Source: Conexibacter sp.
GTDB lineage: Bacteria > Actinomycetota > Thermoleophilia > Solirubrobacterales > Solirubrobacteraceae
DNA length: 6,496 nucleotides
Direction of reading: 5' to 3'
NCBI GenBank assembly: GCA_025964215.1
Contig: JAOPZG010000415.1
Coordinates: forward strand, 1-6,496
This document shows, piece by piece, positions 1-5,137 of this stretch (positions within the stretch are counted from its first letter, which is position 1; each line of letters starts with the position of its first letter). A program made the position numbers and the translations under genes. The notes below the pieces were generated by a model, which did not search any database, was not told where the DNA came from, and was given only the letters and a program-made list of their open reading frames with translations.

Positions 1-737
1 GCCTCGTGCAGGACCGCCCGTCGACCGACCAGGCCGCGATTGTCAGCGCGGTCGCCGCCGAGCGCGAGCGCACGGGCGCGCAGATCCTCGCCGAGGGGAT
101 CGAGAACGACGAGCACGTCGCCGTCGCCCGCTCGCTCGGCGCCACGCTCGGCCAGGGCTGGAGCTTCGGCCGCCCGGGGCCGTTGGTGCCGCCGCTGCCG
201 ACCGCGCGCGTGCGCCGCCAGACGGTGACGGCGCCCGAGCTGCCGGGGACCACGCCGTTCGCGGTCGTGGAAGCGGCGCGCGAGACGGCCGAGGCGACCA
301 AGCGGCTGCTGCTGCCGATGAGCCATCACCTGGAGCACCGGGCGATGCGGATCGGCGAGGGCGCCGTGATCCTGTCCGCCTTCCAGGAGGCACGGCACTT
401 CACCAAGGCGACGGTGCGGCGCTACGAGGCGCTGGCGCGGCGGTCGTCGCTCGTCGCGGCGTTCGGCGTGGGGCTGAGCGAGGAGCCGGTCCATGGCGTG
501 CGCGGGGCGCGGATCGAGGCCGATGACCCGTTGGCCGGCGAGTGGTCGGTGATCGTGCTGGGGCCGCACTTCGCGGGGGCGCTGGTCGCGCGGGATCTCG
601 GGGATGTGGACCGGCCGGACGGCGATCGGCGGTTCGTGTTCGCGACGGTGTACGACCGGGATCTCGTCATCGCGGCGGCGCGGACGCTGATGGCGCGCAT
701 CGCGCCGCGGGAGCTGGCGGGCGCGTCGCAGGACTGA
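1..737 (+). CDS. EAL-DICT c-di-GMP signalling protein, C-terminal part (5' truncated by window edge)
   Basis: The reading frame is open from the left edge (first full codon at base 3) to TGA at 735-737, so the true start lies outside the window and the GTG at base 6 is unlikely to be the real start. Numbering from that GTG, residues 1-58 are the end of an EAL cyclic-di-GMP phosphodiesterase domain. The AEGIE motif is at 29-33, with both glutamates that in this family bind metal and support the active-site loop, and GQGWSFGRP at 49-57 matches the closing QGYxFGRP signature with Trp for Tyr. After a Pro/Arg-rich linker (about 59-83), residues 84-235 resemble the DICT sensory domain, known mainly beside GGDEF, EAL and two-component modules. 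It probably hydrolyses or senses c-di-GMP in the cytoplasm under control of the DICT domain. The catalytic EAL motif itself is not visible, so activity cannot be judged. Codon use is extremely GC-rich, unlike the next two genes. Confidence 0.85.
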   Translation, partial: LVQDRPSTDQAAIVSAVAAERERTGAQILAEGIENDEHVAVARSLGATLGQGWSFGRPGPLVPPLPTARVRRQTVTAPELPGTTPFAVVEAARETAEATKRLLLPMSHHLEHRAMRIGEGAVILSAFQEARHFTKATVRRYEALARRSSLVAAFGVGLSEEPVHGVRGARIEADDPLAGEWSVIVLGPHFAGALVARDLGDVDRPDGDRRFVFATVYDRDLVIAAARTLMARIAPRELAGASQD

Positions 738-781
738 GGCGCTGGTGTTGCCCCGGGGGTGCGTCGCTTACTGTTGATCTC

Positions 782-799
782 CAGGCCTTTCTCGGCCTG
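782..799. repeat. Short inverted repeat (hairpin) in the intergenic gap
   Basis: CAGGCC at 782-787 and GGCCTG at 794-799 form a perfect 6-bp stem around a 6-base loop (TTTCTC). It lies 45 bases after the stop of the EAL-DICT gene and 42 bases before the methyltransferase start. No T-run follows, so it is not a classical intrinsic terminator. It could be a weak terminator of the upstream transcript, an operator for the restriction unit, or chance in GC-rich DNA. It is the only clear stem in the 103-base gap. Confidence 0.35.
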
Positions 800-824
800 C
801 GGCGGCTCCGTCGGCGCTGCTCCG

Positions 825-830
825 TACTCT
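825..830 (+). promoter_or_regulatory. Candidate -10 element (TACTCT) for the restriction-modification operon
   Basis: TACTCT fits the TAnnnT pattern of actinobacterial housekeeping -10 boxes and is one of very few A/T-containing hexamers in the gap. Counting 6-7 bases downstream puts the transcription start near A837, 4 bases before the GTG at 841, giving a leaderless or nearly leaderless mRNA. This agrees with the absence of a purine-rich ribosome-binding site before 841. No convincing -35 box sits 16-19 bases upstream, so support rests on the -10 alone. Confidence 0.35.
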
Positions 831-833
831 CAT

Positions 834-845
834 CTCACTCGTGAG
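834..845. promoter_or_regulatory. Dyad over the methyltransferase start codon
   Basis: CTCAC (834-838) and GTGAG (841-845) are perfect inverted arms separated by TC. The dyad covers the inferred transcription start and the GTG start codon. In restriction-modification systems such a position would suit an operator or an RNA structure that limits expression, but no controller (C) protein gene is seen nearby. The arms are only 5 bp, so chance is a real alternative. Confidence 0.25.
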
Positions 846-2493
846 CCTCCTTCTGGACACCCCCGAGCTGAGAAAGGCTCGCGGCGCGTTCTTCACCCCC
901 CCGGAGGTCGCACGGTATATCTCCGAGTGGGCCATTCGCTCCGCTGACGACACCGTCTTCGAACCGTCCTGCGGAGAGGCGGACTTCCTGCTGGCCGCCG
1001 GGCAACGCCTCCGCGACCTGGGCTCCCCGACGATCGACGGTCGATCGCTGCGCGGCGCGGAACTTCACGCCGAGTCGGCGGAATCGGCACTGCGCGAGCT
1101 TGCCGAAGTTGGCATGACCGCCGATGTCGCCGTTGCCGACTTCTTCGACCTCGAACTGGAAGACGGCTCCTTCGACGCAGTCGTAGGAAACCCCCCTTAC
1201 GTTCGGTACCAGGCCTTCCACGGGGAGGCGCGAGCCAAGGCGCAACGGGCCGCGCTACGCGCGGGTGTCCGTCTCTCCGGACTCGCCAGCTCATGGGCAG
1301 CCTTCACCGTGCGCTCCGGTCAACTCGTCAAGCCTCAGGGACGCCTTGGGCTTGTCCTGCCGGCGGAACTCCTCTCCACGAACTACGCCGGCCAGGTCCG
1401 CCGCTACCTGACGGAGCGCTTTGGATCCGTGCGGCTTATTATGTTCGACGAGCGTGTCTTCCCGGACGTTCTCGCCGAGGTTGTCCTCCTCTTGGCCGAG
1501 GGAGAAGGACCGACCGAGATCGTCCAGGTCTCCCAGGCGCGCAACCTCGTCGCACTTGCCGACCCGCCCATCACGCGGTGGCGTCCGACCGTTCCAGAGG
1601 CGAAGTGGACACCAGCACTTCTGCCGACCGAGAGCGCCGAGGCTTACGCGGAACTGCTGGCGCAGGACACGTTCACCCTTCTCAGCACCTGGGGTCGTAC
1701 GGACCTTGGGATGGTCACAGGGAACAACCGGTACTTCTGCTTGTCGGCTGCGCGTGCAGACGAACTGGGACTGAAAGAGCAGGAGCTGTTGCGGATCTCC
1801 CCGCCGGGGTCGCGGCACCTGCGGGGCCTGACGTTCTCAGAACGGGCGTGGCGCGAGACCGCAGCCGCCGACCGCCCCGCCTACCTCTTCGCCCCTCGGG
1901 AGGACCTTGAGACGTCCTTGACGCCAGCCGCGCTCGCCTACATCGCCGCAGGCGAGGCCCAGGGAGTCCAGAAGGCATACAAGTGTCGAGTCCGAACACC
2001 GTGGTGGAAGGTTCCGAGCGTCAGCGTGCCGGATCTCTTCCTCACCTACATGAACCACGACACGCCCCGAATGGTGAACAACGAGGCCGGTCTGGCGTTT
2101 CTCAACTCGATCCACGGCGTGACGCTGGAGCCCGCCCATCGGAACCTCGGCCGTGATCTCCTCCCGCTCGGCGTGCTCAACAGTCTCACCCTCCTTGGAG
2201 CGGAGCTCGTCGGTCGGTCATACGGAGGAGGCATCCTGAAGATCGAACCCAAGGAAGCGGACCAACTGCCCGTGCCATCGCCGACCGTGCTGGCTGATGC
2301 CGCTGGCGCTCTCCGGGCCCTCCGCCCGCAACTGGCGAAGCACCTTCGTGCGGGTTCGCTGGAGAATGCCGTTCGACTGGTCGACCGTGTGCTTCTGGTC
2401 GATCATCTAGGGATGAAACGAGAGACCGTCTCGGCGATCCGGGAGGCGCGGGACGTCCTCTTCGCTCGCCGAGTGACCCGGGGCGGCAAGTAG
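841..2493 (+). CDS. Gamma-class N6-adenine DNA methyltransferase of a type II restriction-modification system
   Basis: Transfers a methyl group from S-adenosylmethionine to adenine N6 within a specific DNA site, protecting host DNA from the partner endonuclease encoded just downstream. The motif order is that of gamma-class enzymes (TaqI/Eco57I-like). Motif X RGAFFTPPEVARY is at residues 14-26. Motif I EPSCGEADFL is at 41-50, with Ala where the second glycine usually stands. An acidic 'AELHAESAE' strand end follows (73-81), and the catalytic motif IV NPPY is at 117-120. Residues about 270-480 form the target-recognition region, with the family-typical MVTGNNRYF (291-299) and SYGGGILKIEP (460-470). 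A helical tail runs to residue 550. There is no nuclease domain before motif X, so it is not a fused type IIG enzyme. The GTG start leaves a normal 13 residues before motif X, and no Shine-Dalgarno sequence precedes it. GC is lower than in the flanking genes and A/T-ending codons such as CTT and ATT appear, suggesting transfer. The recognition sequence cannot be predicted. Confidence 0.9.
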   Translation: MSLLLDTPELRKARGAFFTPPEVARYISEWAIRSADDTVFEPSCGEADFLLAAGQRLRDLGSPTIDGRSLRGAELHAESAESALRELAEVGMTADVAVADFFDLELEDGSFDAVVGNPPYVRYQAFHGEARAKAQRAALRAGVRLSGLASSWAAFTVRSGQLVKPQGRLGLVLPAELLSTNYAGQVRRYLTERFGSVRLIMFDERVFPDVLAEVVLLLAEGEGPTEIVQVSQARNLVALADPPITRWRPTVPEAKWTPALLPTESAEAYAELLAQDTFTLLSTWGRTDLGMVTGNNRYFCLSAARADELGLKEQELLRISPPGSRHLRGLTFSERAWRETAAADRPAYLFAPREDLETSLTPAALAYIAAGEAQGVQKAYKCRVRTPWWKVPSVSVPDLFLTYMNHDTPRMVNNEAGLAFLNSIHGVTLEPAHRNLGRDLLPLGVLNSLTLLGAELVGRSYGGGILKIEPKEADQLPVPSPTVLADAAGALRALRPQLAKHLRAGSLENAVRLVDRVLLVDHLGMKRETVSAIREARDVLFARRVTRGGK

Positions 2494-2496
2494 CGC

Positions 2497-3228
2497 GTGG
2501 CACGCATCGACGACCTGCTGAGCGCCGGCTTCAAGGGACTCGATCCCAAGCCCCCGGACAGTGCCTCACAAGCCGCAAAGCGGCACTACTCGCAACGTAT
2601 GTCCGAAGTCACCGCCCTCGCCCTGGCCGACGAGCTGCGGTGGCGTGGACTTCATGATGCGCGGCCCGCTTCTCCGGGGGTGCTCGGCGGCTCAGGGGCC
2701 GAGCGACGGATGGCCGGCGGCCTCGGACCCAAGAAGGTCGACGTCAGCTGGGCAACCGAGGAATCCGGCTTGATCTTCGCCATCTCCGTGAAGACCATCA
2801 ACTTCCGCGACAGTCGATCTCAGAACTTCCAGAAGAACCTGACAAACCGCCGTAGCGACATGTTGATGGAGTCCGTGACGCTCCATCGACGTTTCCCCTT
2901 CGCCGTCCTCGCCGGCCTCTTGATCTTGGACCACCAGGCCGCGAGCGACGACACAAAGACGCGGCGCTCGACGTTCGAGAATGCCCACTCCCGGTATCGC
3001 CTCTTCACCGGTCGAGACGATCCCGCTGGACGCGACGAGCAATTCGAACGGCTGCTGATCATGCTCGTCGACGCCAATAAATTTCAGCCGAGCTTCTCCG
3101 CGTACGACGTCGGCGCACCGGAAACCGCCATCCCGATGGAGACCGTCTTCGACGAGCTCATCAGCCTCGTCGCCACGCGGAACCCAGATTTCTACGAGGC
3201 AGCCGACGGGAAACTTGTGAAGCCCTAG
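2497..3228 (+). CDS. Probable type II restriction endonuclease, PD-(D/E)xK-like with an SxK variant
   Basis: A 243-residue cytoplasmic protein whose GTG start lies 3 bases after the methyltransferase stop, so translation is probably coupled. Position and size suit the restriction partner, which would cleave unmethylated sites. The likely nuclease core is residues 79-105: KKVDV supplies Asp82, a short beta-turn follows, and AISVKT supplies Lys99. This resembles D-x(n)-ExK of PD-(D/E)xK nucleases, but Ser97 replaces the usual Glu. A compensating acid could come from the preceding helix (Glu37 or Glu46) or Glu69. Next comes a conserved-looking basic, Asn-rich stretch around 102-122 (NFRD, FQKNLTNRR), a hydrophobic segment FAVLAGLLIL (135-144), and a C-terminal part with NPDFYE (229-234). 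No membrane segment or signal peptide is visible. I do not recognise a named enzyme. The endonuclease call rests on the methyltransferase neighbour and the D/K pattern. Codons such as AAT-AAA-TTT (3076-3084) are foreign to the flanking genes. Confidence 0.7.
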   Translation: MARIDDLLSAGFKGLDPKPPDSASQAAKRHYSQRMSEVTALALADELRWRGLHDARPASPGVLGGSGAERRMAGGLGPKKVDVSWATEESGLIFAISVKTINFRDSRSQNFQKNLTNRRSDMLMESVTLHRRFPFAVLAGLLILDHQAASDDTKTRRSTFENAHSRYRLFTGRDDPAGRDEQFERLLIMLVDANKFQPSFSAYDVGAPETAIPMETVFDELISLVATRNPDFYEAADGKLVKP

Positions 3229-3270
3229 GTTGGCGCTGTGGTCGGAGAAGTGCTCGATCGACGCGCGCCC

Positions 3271-3276
3271 TACGAT
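3271..3276 (+). promoter_or_regulatory. Candidate -10 element (TACGAT) for the GH97 gene, leaderless start
   Basis: TACGAT matches TAnnnT. The last T is 7 bases from position 3283 and 8 from the GTG at 3284, the spacing expected if transcription begins at or beside the start codon. It overlaps the alternative ATG at 3275, which would then lie upstream of the transcript. No clear -35 box is visible. The element lies after the endonuclease stop (3228), so the hydrolase probably has its own promoter rather than being part of the restriction operon. Confidence 0.45.
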
Positions 3277-3283
3277 GCGCCCC

Positions 3284-5137
3284 GTGCCCCACGCTCGTCG
3301 CGTCCTCGTCGTTCTCGCCTGCTCGCTCGTCCTCCCCGCGGCCGCGAGCGCCAAGGACGTCCGCGTCGCCTCGCCCGACGGCCACCTGGTCGCGATCGTC
3401 GCCACGGACGGCGGCGGCCCGGTGCTCTCCGCGCAGCTCGACGGCAAGCCGTTGCTCGCGCCCGAGCGGTTGGGGGTCCGGCTGCAAGGTGCGGACCTGC
3501 GGTCGGGCCTGCGGCTGACGAGCGTCAAGCGCACGCGGATGGACGAGCCGGTCCACACGCTCACCGGTCCGCGCCAGACCCGCACGCTGCGCGGCGGCGA
3601 GGCCGTGCTCACGTTCGCCGGCGCGCGCACGCTGCGGCTCCGCGTCCGCGTCGCGCCCGACGGCATCGCCTACCGCTACGAGCTCCCGGGCGCGGCGACC
3701 AAGCTGCTCGGCGAGGCCGGCGGGTTCGCGCCGATCGGCATCGAACGACAGTGGACCGCCGCCCACACGCCGAACGGCGAGGCGCAGTGGACGAGCCATC
3801 CGGCCGGCGCCGAGCAGCTCCCCACCGCCCTCATGCGCCTCGGCACCCACGACCGCTACATCTTGGTCACCGAGGCCGGCGTCGACGGGCGCAACGCGGC
3901 GGCCCGGCTCGTCCGCGACGGCGCGCTGATCCGCTTCGGCCTCGCGCGGCAGGGCGGCTCGTCGGTCATGGGCCCGGTCGAGAGCGGCGCGCCGCTGCCG
4001 GTCGACACCGGTCGCGACTGGCACTCGCCGTGGCGCCTCGCGATCGCGGGGCGGCTGAGCCAGGTCGCCGTCTCGACGCTCGTCGCCGACCTCGCCGCGC
4101 CGCCGACCGGCGACTTCTCGTGGGTCCGGCCGGGCACGGCCGCCTGGTCGTGGTGGTCGGAGCACGACTCGCCGTCCTCGCTCGCGCGCCAGCTCCAGTA
4201 CGTCGACTTCGCCGCGCAGCACGGCTGGCGCTACGTCACGGTCGACTCCGGCTGGGAGGACCTCGGCGACGCCGGCCTGCAGGAGCTCGCCGCCCACGCG
4301 AAGGCCCGCGGCGTCGGGCTGATCTTCTGGTTCATCCGCTTCGCGCTCGCCGACCCCGCGCAGCGGGCCGCCGCCCTCGACCGCCTCGCCGCGCTCGGAG
4401 CCGCCGGCATCAAGGTGGACTTCTTCGACAGCGAGACGCAGCCGACGATGCAGCTCGTCGACGACATCCTGCGCGACGCCGCCAAGCGCCACCTCGTCGT
4501 CGACCTCCACGGCTTCACCGTCCCCCGCGGCCTCGAGCGCACGTGGCCGAACCTCCTGAGCTACGAAGGCGTGCGCGGCGCCGAGTACTACCCGCTCGCC
4601 GTGCAGTACCCGGGCGTCGCCGCGATGGCCGCGCCGACGCCCCAGGACGAGGCGATCCTCCCCTTCACCCGTGCGGTCGCCGGACCCGAGGACTTCACGC
4701 CGGCCACGTTCACGGCGCCCGGCCGCCTGACGAGCGACGCCCACGAGCTGGCGCTCACGCTCGTCCTCCCCACCGGCCTGCTCCATCCCGCGGACTCGAT
4801 CGAGGCCTACACCATGCGCCCGGCCGCGACCGCGGTGCTCGACGCGCTGCCCGTCACGTGGGACGCGTCGCGGCTGCTCGCCGGCGACCCCGGCCGCACC
4901 GCCGTGATCGCCCGTCGCCACGGCGCGCAGTGGTGGGTCGGCGGCGTCTTCGCCGGCCCGCGCCGCACGATCGCCGTCAAGCTCGGCTTCCTCGCCGCCA
5001 GCCGCTGGCGCGCCGAGGTCACGCAGGACGCGCCCGGCCCGGACGTCGCGACCCGCACGCAAGCGGTCACGCGCGCCTCCATCCTGCGGCTGCCGGTCGA
5101 GTCCAACGGCGGCTTCGTGATCCGGCTGCGCCGCTAG
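3284..5137 (+). CDS. Secreted GH97 glycoside hydrolase (alpha-galactosidase/alpha-glucosidase family)
   Basis: Hydrolyses alpha-linked glycosides outside the cell membrane. From the chosen GTG the 617-residue product opens with a Sec signal peptide: basic PHARR (2-6), a hydrophobic core to about residue 17, then PAAASA with likely cleavage after residue 23. Residues about 27-280 are the GH97 N-terminal beta-sandwich, 281-530 the catalytic barrel (WSWWSEHDS at 288-296, VDSGWED at 320-326) and 531-617 the C-terminal beta domain. GIKVDFFDS (375-383) carries Asp379 where retaining GH97 enzymes have their nucleophile; inverting SusB-type members lack it. LHG (408-410) and SYEGVRGAEY (426-435) follow, with Glu428 the likely acid/base. 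This points to the retaining subgroup, whose characterised member is an alpha-galactosidase, but the substrate is an inference. The start was chosen from the -10 spacing; ATG at 3275 would add MRP and also give a signal peptide. The gene converges on the next one. Confidence 0.88.
   Translation: MPHARRVLVVLACSLVLPAAASAKDVRVASPDGHLVAIVATDGGGPVLSAQLDGKPLLAPERLGVRLQGADLRSGLRLTSVKRTRMDEPVHTLTGPRQTRTLRGGEAVLTFAGARTLRLRVRVAPDGIAYRYELPGAATKLLGEAGGFAPIGIERQWTAAHTPNGEAQWTSHPAGAEQLPTALMRLGTHDRYILVTEAGVDGRNAAARLVRDGALIRFGLARQGGSSVMGPVESGAPLPVDTGRDWHSPWRLAIAGRLSQVAVSTLVADLAAPPTGDFSWVRPGTAAWSWWSEHDSPSSLARQLQYVDFAAQHGWRYVTVDSGWEDLGDAGLQELAAHAKARGVGLIFWFIRFALADPAQRAAALDRLAALGAAGIKVDFFDSETQPTMQLVDDILRDAAKRHLVVDLHGFTVPRGLERTWPNLLSYEGVRGAEYYPLAVQYPGVAAMAAPTPQDEAILPFTRAVAGPEDFTPATFTAPGRLTSDAHELALTLVLPTGLLHPADSIEAYTMRPAATAVLDALPVTWDASRLLAGDPGRTAVIARRHGAQWWVGGVFAGPRRTIAVKLGFLAASRWRAEVTQDAPGPDVATRTQAVTRASILRLPVESNGGFVIRLRR
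5134..5137. other. Interlocked convergent stop codons (CTAG)
   Basis: The palindrome CTAG holds TAG on the plus strand (5135-5137, end of the GH97 gene) and TAG on the minus strand (5136-5134, end of the thiamine-diphosphate enzyme). The two convergent genes therefore overlap by 4 bases, leaving no intergenic room for a terminator between them. Confidence 0.9.

Larger units (their letters stand above)
841..3228 (+). other. Two-gene restriction-modification cassette (probable horizontally acquired defence islet)
   Basis: The methyltransferase and endonuclease genes are co-directional, 3 bases apart, and fill this segment with almost no spare DNA. Composition differs from both sides. Counting single 60-base lines by hand, 2821-2880 is 53% GC and 3061-3120 is 60%, against 83% for 121-180, 82% for 4081-4140 and 70% for 4381-4440. 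Neighbouring genes are unrelated in function. No integrase, transposase, tRNA or convincing flanking repeat is visible, so the mode of insertion is unknown. Confidence 0.65.

Noticed and set aside
748..774. Alternative promoter TTGCCC with 15-base spacer and TACTGT
   Set aside because: The spacer is short and the -35 match weak; it would give a leader of about 60 bases without a ribosome-binding site. The TACTCT at 825 fits the start better, though neither is proven.
841..2493. Fused type IIG restriction-methyltransferase
   Set aside because: Motif X begins at residue 14, leaving no room for an N-terminal nuclease domain, and the C-terminal region is recognition-type rather than nuclease-like.
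841..3228. Part of a larger BREX, DISARM or type I defence system
   Set aside because: Only a methyltransferase and a small nuclease are present. No helicase/ATPase, PglZ-like, specificity-subunit or other accessory gene flanks them, and the methyltransferase has its own target-recognition region.
738..3238. Possible direct repeat GGCGCTG at 738-744 and 3232-3238 flanking the restriction cassette (insertion target duplication?)
   Set aside because: A 7-base G/C-rich match is easily expected by chance here, and no transposase, integrase or terminal inverted repeats accompany it.
3230..3283. Longer N-terminal extension of the GH97 protein starting from TTG at 3230
   Set aside because: It would place 18 or so non-signal residues before the Sec signal peptide and begins 1 base after the endonuclease stop with no ribosome-binding site; the extension has no family support.
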